Shown: positions 49,196 to 58,073 of the stretch, in pieces | Layout: every line of letters starts with the position of its first letter | How positions within the stretch are numbered: position 1 is the first letter of the stretch | Assembly: GCA_002205125.1 (NCBI GenBank) | Contig: NIOE01000007.1 | Location: 62,001 to 126,000, forward strand | Length of the DNA: 64,000 nucleotides | Reading direction: 5' to 3' | Source: Roseateles noduli | GTDB taxonomy: Bacteria > Pseudomonadota > Gammaproteobacteria > Burkholderiales > Burkholderiaceae_C | The notes under the pieces: model-generated | Told to the model about the DNA's origin: nothing | The model's database searches: none | Seen by the model: the letters and a program-made list of their open reading frames with translations, nothing else | Program-made: the position numbers and the translations under genes

Positions 49196-50119
49196 TCACA
49201 CCACGCTCAGCCAGTGGGCGTACTTGGGATTGCGGCCGTTGACGATGTCGAAGAAGGCCGACTGGATCTTCTCGGTGATCGGGCCGCGGCTGCCGCTGCC
49301 CAGTTCGATGCGGTCCAGCTCGCGGATGGGCGTGACTTCCGCGGCGGTGCCGGTGAAGAAGGCCTCGTCCGAGATGTAGACCTCGTCGCGGGTGATGCGC
49401 TTCTCGACCAGCTGCAGGCCCAGGTCCTGGCAGATCGCGAAGATGGTGTTGCGGGTGATGCCGTTGAGCGCGCCCGCCGACAGGTCCGGCGTGTAGACGA
49501 CGCCGTTCTTGATGATGAAGAGGTTCTCGCCCGCGCCTTCGGAGACGAAGCCCGAGGCGTCCAGCAGCAGCGCCTCGTCGTAGCCGTCCTCGGTCGCTTC
49601 CATGTTGGCCAGGATCGAGTTGGTGTAGTTGGACACCGTCTTGGCCTGCGTCATCGTGATGTTGACGTGGTGGCGGGTGTAGCTGCTGGTCTTGACGCGG
49701 ATGCCGCGCTTGAGGCCTTCCTCGCCCAGGTAGGCGCCCCAGGCCCAGGCGGCGACCATCAGGTGGATCTTGTTGCCCTTGGGGCTGACGCCCAGCTTCT
49801 CGCTGCCGATCCAGGTCAGGGGACGCAGGTAGCAGCTCGCCAGATTGTTTTCGCGGACGACGGCCTTCTGCGCTTCCTCGACCTGCTCGATCGTGAACGG
49901 CAGCTTCATGCGCAGGATCTTGGCGCTGTTGAACAGGCGCTCGGTGTGTTCGCGCAGCCGGAAGATCGCGGTGCCCTTGTCGGTCTGGTAGGCCCGCACG
50001 CCCTCGAAGGCGCCGCAGCCGTAGTGCAGGGTGTGGGTCAGCACGTGGATCTTGGCGTCGCGCCAGTCCACCAGCTCGCCGTCCATCCAGATCTTGCCGT
50101 CGCGATCGTCCAGGGACAT
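49196..50119 (-). CDS. ilvE: Branched-chain amino-acid aminotransferase
   Basis: 307 residues. The PLP fold-IV aminotransferase converts branched 2-oxo acids and glutamate to valine, leucine or isoleucine (and the reverse). Lys160 in QAKTVSNYTNS carries PLP, and YDEALLLDASGFVSEGAGENLFI and NGITRNTIFAI bind substrate and cofactor. Starts MSLDDRDGKIWMDGELVDWRDAKIHVLTH, typical of IlvE. It probably heads the five-gene operon down to 46836. Confidence 0.96.
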   Translation of the reverse strand: MSLDDRDGKIWMDGELVDWRDAKIHVLTHTLHYGCGAFEGVRAYQTDKGTAIFRLREHTERLFNSAKILRMKLPFTIEQVEEAQKAVVRENNLASCYLRPLTWIGSEKLGVSPKGNKIHLMVAAWAWGAYLGEEGLKRGIRVKTSSYTRHHVNITMTQAKTVSNYTNSILANMEATEDGYDEALLLDASGFVSEGAGENLFIIKNGVVYTPDLSAGALNGITRNTIFAICQDLGLQLVEKRITRDEVYISDEAFFTGTAAEVTPIRELDRIELGSGSRGPITEKIQSAFFDIVNGRNPKYAHWLSVV

Positions 50120-50170
50120 GGGTCTTCCTTTGCGGCCGCTCAGGGGCCGGGTGCTGCGAAGTCGGGGATT

Positions 50171-50578
50171 TTATGCGGCCGGTGTGTCCGCGGGGGCGGT
50201 CGATTCAGGCTCCTGGGCGCGGATCAGCGTCCATCGCGCGACCACGCTGTTTTCCATGACCACGTCCACCGCGTCGCCGCCGGTGTCGGTCCAGCGGTAG
50301 GTGTTCTCCTGGACCTTCACGCCCAGCGACTTGCACATGCGGATCAGGTCGATCAGCTTCATGCCGGCGTGCAGCTTCGAGTTCAGCATGATCGCGCTGG
50401 AGACGTGGCCCAGCGGCGATTTCTGGGCCGTGCGCATGACGCGCATCAGCTGCGAGAACTGCAGCAGCAGATAGAAGATGACGGCGGACGTGCCGAGGAT
50501 GGCGCCCTTCCAGCCGAAGTAATAGGTGCCGACGACGATGGCGGCAATGGCGAGAAGGATGCCGACGAGGCGGTTCAT
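50171..50578 (-). CDS. Small membrane protein of unknown function
   Basis: 135 residues. Two membrane helices at residues 4-20 and 28-45 form an N-terminal hairpin; the remaining 85 residues are cytoplasmic or periplasmic and contain HAGMKLIDLIRMCKSLGVKVQ and YRWTDTGGDAVDVVMEN, beta-rich. I recognise no family, but the gene looks genuine by codon bias and length. It sits between radA and ilvE on the same strand with 51 bases to ilvE. Confidence 0.8.
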   Translation of the reverse strand: MNRLVGILLAIAAIVVGTYYFGWKGAILGTSAVIFYLLLQFSQLMRVMRTAQKSPLGHVSSAIMLNSKLHAGMKLIDLIRMCKSLGVKVQENTYRWTDTGGDAVDVVMENSVVARWTLIRAQEPESTAPADTPAA

Positions 50579-50714
50579 GCGGGGGAACTCCGAAGGGGGT
50601 AGGGCCGGATCCCGGAGGGATGGGGCCGAACCCGCGATTGTCGTCGGGCCGCGTCGGCGGCGGGTGTGGCGATTGCGGATGCCGGCGTCGTGGATCCCGA
50701 CGCCGGCGCCGACG

Positions 50715-52073
50715 TCACAGCCCGCGCAGGATCTCGATGGCGTCCTCGATGCGGGCCACCGGGTGGACCGTCAGGCCGTCGATGGGCTTCTTCGGCGCGT
50801 TGGCCTGCGGCACGACCGCGATCGAGAAGCCGAGCTTGGCCGCTTCCTTCAGCCGTTCCTGGCCGCGCGGGGCGGGGCGGACCTCGCCCGCCAGGCCGAC
50901 TTCCCCGAAGGCGAAGAAGCCCTTGGGCAGCGGCTTGCCGCGCAGCGAGCTCTGGATGGCGAGCAGCACGGCCAGGTCGGCCGCCGGCTCGCTGATGCGC
51001 ACGCCGCCGACGGCGTTGACGAAGACGTCCTGGTCCATGGTCGCCACGCCCGCGTGCCGGTGCAGCACCGCCAGCAGCATCGCGAGACGGTCGCGCTCCA
51101 GGCCCACCGAGAGCCGGCGCGGGCTGGGCCCGCCGCCGTCGACCAGCGCCTGCAGCTCCACCAGCAGCGGCCGCGTACCTTCCAGCGTGACCAGCACGCA
51201 GGAGCCGGGCACCGGCTCGCCGTGCGTGGAGAGGAAGATCGCGCTCGGGTTGGTGACACCCTTCAGGCCCTTCTCGGTCATCGCGAAGACGCCGATCTCG
51301 TTGACCGCGCCGAAGCGGTTCTTGATCGCGCGGACCAGCCGGTAGCTGCTGTGGGTGTCGCCCTCGAAGTAGAGGACGGTGTCGACGATGTGCTCCAGCA
51401 CGCGCGGCCCGGCCAGCGCGCCCTCCTTGGTCACGTGGCCGACCAGCACCATCGCGCAGCCGCCGGACTTGGCGGTGCGGGTCAGCTGCGCGGCGCATTC
51501 GCGGACCTGCGCGACGGAACCCGGCGCCGAGGACAGCTGCTCGGAGTACATCGTCTGGATGGAGTCGATGACGCAGAAATCGGGTTTCTCGACCTCGATG
51601 GTGGCGAGGATCTTCTCCAGGCCGATCTCGGCCAGCACGCGCACCTGGGAGCCGTCCAGGCTGAGGCGCCGGGCGCGCATCGCGACCTGCGCGCCGGATT
51701 CCTCGCCGGTGACGTAGAGGACCTTCATCTGGCGGGACAGCGCGTCGACCGCCTGCAGCAGCAGCGTGGACTTGCCGATGCCCGGGTCGCCGCCGATCAG
51801 CACCACGCCGCCGGTGACGATGCCGCCGCCCAGCACGCGGTCCAGTTCCTCCAGCGAGGTGGGGGTGCGCTCGAAGTCGCGGGCCTCGATCTCGGAGAGC
51901 GTCGCGACGGGCTGGCTGCGGGCCAGCGCCTGGAAGCGGTTCTTGCCGCCCGTGGGCTCGGCGGCGGTCTCGACCAGGGTGTTCCAGGCACTGCAGGACG
52001 GGCAACGGCCCAGCCACTTGGCGCTGGTGGCGCCGCATTCGGAGCAGACGTATTGGGATTTCTGGGTGGCCAT
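50715..52073 (-). CDS. radA: DNA repair protein RadA
   Basis: 452 residues. N-terminal zinc finger C10-x2-C13-x10-C24-x2-C27, RecA-like ATPase with Walker A GGDPGIGKST (94-103), the RadA-specific KNRFG motif (251-255) and a C-terminal Lon-like domain (VATMDQDVFVNAVGGVRI). RadA is a branch-migration helicase that helps recombination intermediates and natural transformation. The predicted -10 GACAAT ends 6 bases before the ATG, and there is no Shine-Dalgarno sequence. Confidence 0.96.
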   Translation of the reverse strand: MATQKSQYVCSECGATSAKWLGRCPSCSAWNTLVETAAEPTGGKNRFQALARSQPVATLSEIEARDFERTPTSLEELDRVLGGGIVTGGVVLIGGDPGIGKSTLLLQAVDALSRQMKVLYVTGEESGAQVAMRARRLSLDGSQVRVLAEIGLEKILATIEVEKPDFCVIDSIQTMYSEQLSSAPGSVAQVRECAAQLTRTAKSGGCAMVLVGHVTKEGALAGPRVLEHIVDTVLYFEGDTHSSYRLVRAIKNRFGAVNEIGVFAMTEKGLKGVTNPSAIFLSTHGEPVPGSCVLVTLEGTRPLLVELQALVDGGGPSPRRLSVGLERDRLAMLLAVLHRHAGVATMDQDVFVNAVGGVRISEPAADLAVLLAIQSSLRGKPLPKGFFAFGEVGLAGEVRPAPRGQERLKEAAKLGFSIAVVPQANAPKKPIDGLTVHPVARIEDAIEILRGL

Positions 52074-52079
52074 GGACTG

Positions 52080-52085
52080 ATTGTC
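52080..52085 (-). promoter_or_regulatory. -10 element GACAAT of radA, 6 bases from ATG
   Basis: On the minus strand CGACAAT is followed by CAGTCC and the ATG at 52073. A leaderless radA transcript is predicted. Confidence 0.45.
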
Positions 52086-52139
52086 GTCGCCGGTCCGACC
52101 CGCTCGCGGCAGGAGCCGCTCAGGAGCCGCCCGTGGCGA

Positions 52140-53030
52140 CTACTTCACCCGGACCAGTTGCCACGCGTGCGGCAGCGAATCGGCGGCGGGCATCCAGTGA
52201 TCGATGGCTGCGCCCAGCAGCACGCCCACCAGCAGCAGGCCCAGCGCCGGTCCCCAGGTCCGCCTGACCGCGCATTGCCACCAGCCTTCCTCGCTCATGC
52301 GCCGCCAGGCCATGCCGCCGGCGACGCTGGCCAGGGCCACTTCGACCGAGACCGCCAGCAGCACTTCCACGCCGAACAGTCCGAAGACGCAGAAGCCGAG
52401 TGCCGCGCCGATCGCCAGGATCAGTGCGATGGGCACGGCGATGACCAGGCCCTCATCGAGTCCGCCGACCGCGTCGCCGGCCGAACCCAGCGCGTCGCCG
52501 GCTGTGGACAAGTGCGATGGACAAGCTGTGGAAAAGGGTGTTGGCAAGTCGGTGGACAAGGCTGTGGATGCGCTTGTGGAGAAGTCTCCGGAAGCCCCGC
52601 CGCCACCGAAATCGCCGCCTCCGCTGCTGCGGAACGGCACGGCGGCACGTCCGCGACCGAGGCTGCCGGCAAGTTGGGAGCCGAAGTCCAGCAGGTCCGG
52701 CATGCCGTCCAGCGGCGACCCGTCGTGACGCAGCAGGGCCCGCGCCCAGACGCGCAGCAGGCCCAGGTAGATCAGGTAGCTGGCCGGCAGCAGCAGGGCG
52801 TAGCGCCAGGCCAGCGCTTCCACGCCCATCGCCCGCAGTCCCGCGCCGCCCAGCATCAGCGCGCCGAGCATCAGCATCGCGATGACGAAGACATGGAGCC
52901 GGAGCAGGAACCTGCTGCGCAGCTGGCGCCGCAGTGCCTCGACCCAGCGCAGCCGCGCGTGCTGGCGCTGGGCGAACGACGGGGGCGTCGAGGCGTGAAG
53001 GGCGGGGCGGGCGCGATGGGCGTGCGACAT
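52140..53030 (-). CDS. Membrane protein of unknown function
   Basis: 296 residues. A basic N-terminus (about 1-40), then hydrophobic helices at about 46-65, 72-95 and, after a Gly/Ser/Ala-rich linker with repeated Ser-Thr (about 145-180), helices at about 195-215, 218-240 and 264-282, so five membrane segments. No domain is recognised. The linker DNA includes a set of TTNTCCACA-like 9-mers. It is 66 bases upstream of radA on the same strand; whether they are co-transcribed is unclear because radA has its own -10. Confidence 0.72.
   Translation of the reverse strand: MSHAHRARPALHASTPPSFAQRQHARLRWVEALRRQLRSRFLLRLHVFVIAMLMLGALMLGGAGLRAMGVEALAWRYALLLPASYLIYLGLLRVWARALLRHDGSPLDGMPDLLDFGSQLAGSLGRGRAAVPFRSSGGGDFGGGGASGDFSTSASTALSTDLPTPFSTACPSHLSTAGDALGSAGDAVGGLDEGLVIAVPIALILAIGAALGFCVFGLFGVEVLLAVSVEVALASVAGGMAWRRMSEEGWWQCAVRRTWGPALGLLLVGVLLGAAIDHWMPAADSLPHAWQLVRVK
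52503..52583. repeat. Cluster of DnaA-box-like 9-mers inside a coding region
   Basis: Read against TTATCCACA (complement TGTGGATAA), the plus strand has TGTGGACAA (52503), GATGGACAA (52517), TGTGGAAAA (52527), GGTGGACAA (52551), TGTGGATGC (52563) and TGTGGAGAA (52575). Each has one to three mismatches. They arise because the encoded linker repeats Ser-Thr as TCC-ACA, but the spacing and orientation are regular. Confidence 0.6.
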
Positions 53031-53213
53031 GGGCGGTGAGGGAGCGTGCGTCGTGGCACGTCGCTCCAGGATAGCGGGCGAGGGTCAGTCGGCCGCTGCG
53101 GAACGCTCGATCCTGCCCATCGGAGAACGCGAACGAGCACCTGCACGATGACCGCCCGCGGATCGTGAAACACTGTCTGAACAGTCCGGCTGACTGACCG
53201 CGGGAGCCCTCAC

Positions 53214-53234
53214 ATGCAGACCAACGATCGATGA
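53214..53234 (+). promoter_or_regulatory. Six-codon upstream reading frame coupled to the MutS-like gene
   Basis: ATG at 53214 with GGGAG 7 bases upstream encodes MQTNDR and stops with TGA at 53232-53234, which overlaps the ATG of the MutS-like gene (53231) as ATGA. Terminating ribosomes could restart there. The main start has no good Shine-Dalgarno sequence of its own. Confidence 0.55.
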
Positions 53235-54937
53235 CCCTGCCTCACATCGCCCTCGTTTCGGGACGGTTCAAGAGAATCCGGGCCGTCTTCTCGGAATCGT
53301 TCGCCAATACGCGTCCGCACACGACGTCTTACGACTGGTTTTCGGAGAGCGAGGTGGCCAGCCTCGACCGCGCGAATGATGTCGACGCGCCGGAGCACGT
53401 CGACGACCAGTCGTGGCGGGACCTGGACATGCCTGCGTATCTCAGGCGCATCGGCCAGCACGCGAGCCTGTGCGCCCGCCAGGCAACCTATCGGCGCCTC
53501 AGGCGGGGGGCGATTGCCCCGGGTGTCGTCGCCGACCTGCTGCGGGAGCATTCCCCCGCGGAACTCACCGCGTTGATCGAACCCGCCGGGCCAATCCGGG
53601 ACGCCCTGCGCTGTGCCAGCGACGACATCACGCCGCATCTGTTCCACGGCGCCAGGATCGTCACCCCGGTCTGGGCCGAGCGTCTATGGCTGGCGCCCTG
53701 GGGACTGGCGCTCGTCTGGACCGTGCAGTGGCTGTTCGCCTGGCCCGCGATCGTCGGGATCGGCGCGACGCTGGCCTACATGGGCCTCGTCGGCTTCGTG
53801 CAGGTCCGGCTGTTCCAGCGCCTCCAGGAATGGAAGAAGCTGCGTGCCGGACTGCTGCTGGTTCTCGCATCGGCCCGATCGCTCGGAGAACTGGGCGTCA
53901 CCCGCCGCGGCCGCCTGTACGGGGCGCTGACAGAGGATCTGGCCGAGACGGATCGACTCGCCGCGCTGATCTCGGGGCGTCTGTATGACCGCTTCGCGGC
54001 GATCGCGGAATACGCCAACCTGCTGGCGATGAGCGAGTACGCGACGCTGCGCGCGTCGGTGGAACGTTTCGAAGCTGCCCTCCCGTCGCTGCGCCGGGTC
54101 TATGAGCAGGTGGCGGAATGCGAGGCGGATCTGTGCTTCCTTGAGCACGCGCTCGCCAGCGGCCCGGTCTGCGTCGCCGAGCTGGCGACGGAGGGCGACG
54201 TCGTCTTCACGGATCTGAAGAGCCCGCTCTTCGACGGCTGCCAGCCGCTCAGCCTCCGGATGAGCGACAAGAGCCTGCTGCTCAGCGGGCAGAACGGCAT
54301 TGGGAAGAGCACGCTGCTCCGGGCCGTCGGTATCAACCTGCTGGTCGCGCGCGCCTTCGGCGTCTGCTATGCCACCCAGGCGCGGGTGCCTCCGGTGACC
54401 GTCTGGGTGAGCATCGAGAACAAGGATTCGATCGAGGACAGCCAGAGCCTCTACATGGCCGAGTTGCTTCGCGCCGAGACCCTGGTCAAGGTCGCCGAGG
54501 CTGCTGGAAAAAGGGCCTTCTTCATCATCGACGAGATCTTCCGCGGCACCAACAACATCGAATCCGTGGCGGCCGCGGCGGCGGTGCTGCAGTACCTGGC
54601 CGCGCATGCGCGGGTCGTCGTCACGTCCCACAACCTCGCGCTGGGGAAGATCCGGCGGCGGGGCTACCGGTCGCTTCATCTGGCCCGGACGCAAGGTAAG
54701 GGGCTGATCCTCGAAGACGGGCTGCTGCCCGACACCAACGGGATCGCGCTCATGGGTCGATACGACTTTCCGCCGTCCGTTCTGCAAGAGGCGGACCGGG
54801 TGCGGGCCTGGTATGCCGACTACGTCCTTCAGCCCGGCGACTTCCCCGTGGAAGAAGGCGCGGGCCGCGAGCCGACCCACAGCCCCCCAAAGGTCAGCGC
54901 GGCGTTCACCAGCAGCAGCTCCAACCCCATCCGGTAG
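53231..54937 (+). CDS. MutS-like ATPase with membrane anchor
   Basis: 568 residues. The N-terminal region (about 1-150) matches no MutS mismatch-binding domain I can see; residues about 153-195 form one or two membrane helices (LAPWGLALVWTVQWLFAW); then a helical lever-like region and, from about 330, the MutS-type ABC ATPase: Walker A GQNGIGKSTLL (near 354), Q/signature region, Walker B FFIIDEIFRGTNN and the H-type TSHNLAL. The membrane anchor and missing mismatch-recognition domain mean it is not housekeeping MutS. Role unknown; homologues are often annotated as mismatch-repair-like. The 3' end overlaps the convergent symporter gene by 109 bases. Confidence 0.82.
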   Translation: MTLPHIALVSGRFKRIRAVFSESFANTRPHTTSYDWFSESEVASLDRANDVDAPEHVDDQSWRDLDMPAYLRRIGQHASLCARQATYRRLRRGAIAPGVVADLLREHSPAELTALIEPAGPIRDALRCASDDITPHLFHGARIVTPVWAERLWLAPWGLALVWTVQWLFAWPAIVGIGATLAYMGLVGFVQVRLFQRLQEWKKLRAGLLLVLASARSLGELGVTRRGRLYGALTEDLAETDRLAALISGRLYDRFAAIAEYANLLAMSEYATLRASVERFEAALPSLRRVYEQVAECEADLCFLEHALASGPVCVAELATEGDVVFTDLKSPLFDGCQPLSLRMSDKSLLLSGQNGIGKSTLLRAVGINLLVARAFGVCYATQARVPPVTVWVSIENKDSIEDSQSLYMAELLRAETLVKVAEAAGKRAFFIIDEIFRGTNNIESVAAAAAVLQYLAAHARVVVTSHNLALGKIRRRGYRSLHLARTQGKGLILEDGLLPDTNGIALMGRYDFPPSVLQEADRVRAWYADYVLQPGDFPVEEGAGREPTHSPPKVSAAFTSSSSNPIR

Positions 54938-56298
54938 TCCCCGAAGAGGGTGGCCTGGTGGGCGTCGATCACCCAGCACAGTGCCGGCGCCGCCAGCGCG
55001 ACCCACGGCAGTACGCCCGCGCGCAAGGTCCGCGTCGTCAGGATGCCGAAGGCGAACAGTCCCAGCAGCGGACCGTAGGTGTAGCCCGCCAGCTTGAGGA
55101 TCAAGGAGACCATGCTCGGGTCGTCGAGCCAGCGGAAGCCCAACGTCAGCAGCAGGAACACCAGCGCGTAGCCGAGGTGCACCGCCTTGCGGACGCGGCG
55201 CTTGCGGGCCTCGTCCCAGTCGCGGCGTTCCTGCATACCGATCAGGTCGATGCAGGTGCTCGACGTCAGCGCGGTGATGGCGCCGTCGGCGCTCGGGAAC
55301 AGCGCCGAGATCAGCGCCACCACGAAGATCAGCTGCACCCAGGCCGGCAGGTGGCCCATCACGACGGCGGGGAAGAGCCGGTCGCCGTGGGCGCTGATGT
55401 CCTGCTGCTGCGCATACATCGTCAGCAGGCCGCCGAGGAACAGGAACAGCAGCACGACGACAGTCATGATGGCCGCCATCACCATCATGTTCTTCTGCGC
55501 GTCGGCCAGACGCTTCACCGAGATGTTCTTCTGCATCATCTCCTGGTCCAGGCCGGTCATCGCGACGGCGATGGCCGCGCCGGCGAGCAGTTGCTTGGCC
55601 CAGTGCGAGGCGCTCATCGGGTCGGTGACGAAGACGTCGGCGAGGCCGGCCGCGCGCATCGTCGACCAGCCGGAGGCCAGGTCCAGGCCCAGCGCGTGGA
55701 GCAGGAACACCACGCAGATCACCAGGCCGCCCAGCATGCCGGTGGTCTGGAGCGTGTCGGTCCAGACGATGGTCTTGACGCCGCCCTCCAGCGTGTAGAG
55801 CAGGATCATCACGAGCACCAGCAGCGCGCTGAGCCAGAACGGCATGCCGAACTGGGCCAGCACCAGGTCCTGCAGGATGCGCACGACGAGATAGAGCCGG
55901 GCGGTCGCGCCCAGCGTCCGCGACAGGATGAAGAAGCCGGCGCCGGTGCGGTGGGCGGCGACGCCCAGGCGGGTGCCGAGGTAGCGGTAGATGGAGCTCA
56001 GGTTGAGCCGGTAGTAGAGCGGCAGCAGCACGAAGGCGACGACGGCGTAGCCGGCGAACTGGCCGGTCATGATCTGGAAGTAGCTGAACGCGCCGGCGCC
56101 GACCGAGCCCGGCACGCTGATGAAGGTCACCCCGGAGAGCGAGGTGCCGATCATCCCGAAGGCGACCAGGCCCCAGTGGCTGTTGCGGTTGCCGATGAAG
56201 AAGCTGTCGTTGTCCGCGCGGCGCGAGGTCCACCACGCCACTGCCAGCAGCAGCGAGAAGTAGGCGACGACGACGGCGAGCAGGACGGAGGCGGACAT
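54829..56298 (-). CDS. Sodium:solute symporter (SSS family)
   Basis: 489 residues with about 13 membrane helices. Family signature: FGMIGTSLSGVTFISVPGSVGAGAFSY and GLDQEMMQKNISVKRLADAQKNM, plus the Na-site region ISALFPSADGAITALTSSTCID. The subgroup is close to PanF/PutP-like and N-acetylneuraminate or other solute carriers; the substrate is not clear. Start ATG 56298 is 8 bases downstream of a -10 hexamer. The 3' end overlaps the convergent MutS-like gene by 109 bases. Confidence 0.9.
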   Translation of the reverse strand: MSASVLLAVVVAYFSLLLAVAWWTSRRADNDSFFIGNRNSHWGLVAFGMIGTSLSGVTFISVPGSVGAGAFSYFQIMTGQFAGYAVVAFVLLPLYYRLNLSSIYRYLGTRLGVAAHRTGAGFFILSRTLGATARLYLVVRILQDLVLAQFGMPFWLSALLVLVMILLYTLEGGVKTIVWTDTLQTTGMLGGLVICVVFLLHALGLDLASGWSTMRAAGLADVFVTDPMSASHWAKQLLAGAAIAVAMTGLDQEMMQKNISVKRLADAQKNMMVMAAIMTVVVLLFLFLGGLLTMYAQQQDISAHGDRLFPAVVMGHLPAWVQLIFVVALISALFPSADGAITALTSSTCIDLIGMQERRDWDEARKRRVRKAVHLGYALVFLLLTLGFRWLDDPSMVSLILKLAGYTYGPLLGLFAFGILTTRTLRAGVLPWVALAAPALCWVIDAHQATLFGDYRMGLELLLVNAALTFGGLWVGSRPAPSSTGKSPG

Positions 56299-56306
56299 GG
56301 CGCGGG

Positions 56307-56312
56307 ATTATT
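56307..56312 (-). promoter_or_regulatory. -10 element AATAAT of the symporter gene, 8 bases from ATG
   Basis: On the minus strand AATAAT is followed by CCCGCGCC and the ATG. No Shine-Dalgarno sequence; leaderless transcript predicted. Confidence 0.45.
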
Positions 56313-56446
56313 GGAGCGCCGGCGCGGCGGCGGCATTCCGAATGTGGCAGCAGGCATAACCGGGCCGCTCGCCGTCCCTGCGTCGCCCATCCCCCACCGG
56401 CTCGCCGCCCATTCCCTGACCTTCGTCGTCGCGGAGGGCGGCGTGC

Positions 56447-56452
56447 TACAAC
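56447..56452 (+). promoter_or_regulatory. -10 element TACAAC of the LysE-family gene
   Basis: TACAAC in the context GCTACAAC lies 26 bases before ATG 56478; the leader carries AAGGAG at 56466-56471. Confidence 0.4.
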
Positions 56453-56477
56453 CTCGGCTCCCTTGAAGGAGTCGATC

Positions 56478-57110
56478 ATGGAGTTGTCAGTCTGGCTGGG
56501 GTTTTTCGCGGCCTCCTGGGCCATCAGCCTGTCCCCGGGCGCGGGTGCCATCGCGGCGATGAGCGCGGGACTGAATCACGGCTTCCAGCGCGGCTACTTC
56601 ATGACGATGGGCCTGATCCTGGGCATCCTGACCCAGATCGTGGTGGTGGGCGCCGGGCTGGGCGCCCTGATCGCTGCGTCCGAACAGGCCTTCGCGGTGG
56701 TCAAGTGGGCCGGCGTGGCCTACCTGGTGTACCTGGGCATCCAGCAATGGCGCTCGCCGGCCAAGCCGCTGGTGGCCGAACAGGCTGAGGGCAGGCAGGT
56801 CTCGCGTCGCGACCTGGTGCTGCGCGGCTGGGGCATCAACGCGGTGAACCCCAAGGGCACGGTCTTCCTGCTGGCGGTGGTGCCGCAGTTCCTGAACCTG
56901 CATCAGAGCCTGACGCAGCAGTACGCGGTGATCGGCGCGACGCTGGCCTTCACCGACGCCGTCGTCATGGCCGGCTACACGCTGCTGGCCGCGCGCGTGC
57001 TGCGCGCGCTGAAGTCGGAATCGCACCTGAAGGCGATGAACCGGATCTTCGGATCGCTGTTCGTCGGCGCCGGCGCCTTGCTGGCGACCTTCAAGAAGGC
57101 GGCCGACTGA
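56478..57110 (+). CDS. LysE-family amino-acid exporter
   Basis: 210 residues with six membrane helices. The N-terminal half holds the family run SLSPGAGAIAAMSAGLNHGFQRGYFMTMG, and the second repeat NPKGTVFLLAVVPQF. LysE/RhtB-family proteins export amino acids or homoserine lactone using the proton gradient; the substrate here is unknown. ATG 56478 is chosen for AAGGAG 6 bases upstream, over TTG 56463. It is followed by a DMT exporter gene after 5 bases, so the two are an operon. Confidence 0.93.
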   Translation: MELSVWLGFFAASWAISLSPGAGAIAAMSAGLNHGFQRGYFMTMGLILGILTQIVVVGAGLGALIAASEQAFAVVKWAGVAYLVYLGIQQWRSPAKPLVAEQAEGRQVSRRDLVLRGWGINAVNPKGTVFLLAVVPQFLNLHQSLTQQYAVIGATLAFTDAVVMAGYTLLAARVLRALKSESHLKAMNRIFGSLFVGAGALLATFKKAAD

Positions 57111-57115
57111 GGCGC

Positions 57116-58003
57116 ATGTCCACGACAGTTTCCGACCGCTGGTTGTTCTGGGGCCCGACGCTGATCTGGGCCAGCACGTGGCACGTGATCCTCTACCAGC
57201 TCGCCTCGGGCGTGCCGGTGCTGAACTCCGTCGGCTGGCGCTTCGGCCTGGCGGCGCTGATGCTGGCCGGTTTCGCGCGCTGGCAGAAGCTGTCGCTGAA
57301 GCTGCCGTGGTCGGCGCACGGGCTGATGCTGGCCACGGGGATCGTGCAGTACAGCGGCAACTACTTTTCCGTCTACGAGGCGGAGCGTCACATCCCCAGC
57401 GGACTGGTCGCGGTGCTGTTCTGCCTGATGGTGTTCGGCAACGCGCTGTCGGGGCGGATCTTCTTCGCCCAGCGGGTGACGGGGCGATTCCTGACGGCAT
57501 CCGCGGGAGCGGTGGCGGGCGTGGTGCTGATCTTCTGGCCGGAGATCGCCTCGACGGGCGCCCGCCCGACGGCGGCCTACGGCCTGGCGATCGGCCTCGC
57601 GGCGGTGCTGGCCGCCTGCATCGGCAACGTGCTGACGCTGACCCTGACCCGCCGCGGCCTGGCGCTCGTGCCGGTGCTGGCCTGGAGCATGGGCTACGGC
57701 GCGGTGTTCCTGCTGGCGACGTCGGTGGTGTCGGGGCAGGGCCTGAACTTCTCGTGGACGCCGGCCTATGTGTTCAGCCTGCTGTACCTGGCGGTGTTCG
57801 GCTCGGTGTTCGCGTTCGTCCTGTACTTCAAGCTGGCGCAGCGTCAGGGCACGGCGCGCGCGGCGCTGACCGGCGTCGTGATCCCGGTCATCGCGCTGGG
57901 GATCTCGGCGATCTTCGAAGGCTGGCGGCCCACGGTGCTGGCGCTCGCCGGCATGGTGCTGTGCCTGGGCAGCATCTATGTGGCGACACGGCCGCAGCGG
58001 TGA
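57116..58003 (+). CDS. EamA/DMT-family transporter
   Basis: 295 residues with about ten membrane helices in two EamA repeats (LIWASTWHVILYQLASGVP and its second-half counterpart LSLLYLAVFGSVFAFVLYF). Starts 5 bases after the LysE-family stop, ATG 57116 with GAGGCGC upstream. The drug/metabolite exporter family carries amino acids, nucleotides or other small molecules; a related substrate to the LysE partner is likely but not shown. Confidence 0.92.
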   Translation: MSTTVSDRWLFWGPTLIWASTWHVILYQLASGVPVLNSVGWRFGLAALMLAGFARWQKLSLKLPWSAHGLMLATGIVQYSGNYFSVYEAERHIPSGLVAVLFCLMVFGNALSGRIFFAQRVTGRFLTASAGAVAGVVLIFWPEIASTGARPTAAYGLAIGLAAVLAACIGNVLTLTLTRRGLALVPVLAWSMGYGAVFLLATSVVSGQGLNFSWTPAYVFSLLYLAVFGSVFAFVLYFKLAQRQGTARAALTGVVIPVIALGISAIFEGWRPTVLALAGMVLCLGSIYVATRPQR

Positions 58004-58073
58004 GCGGGACTTCGCTCCCGGTTCGCACTCTTTCCCCGAGCTCTTGCTGACGTTCTCCCACTGAGGAAAGAGA

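Noticed and set aside
53165-53180. LexA-like site CTGT-N4-ACAG before the MutS-like gene
   Set aside because: The spacing is 4 bases, not 8, so it does not fit the operator.
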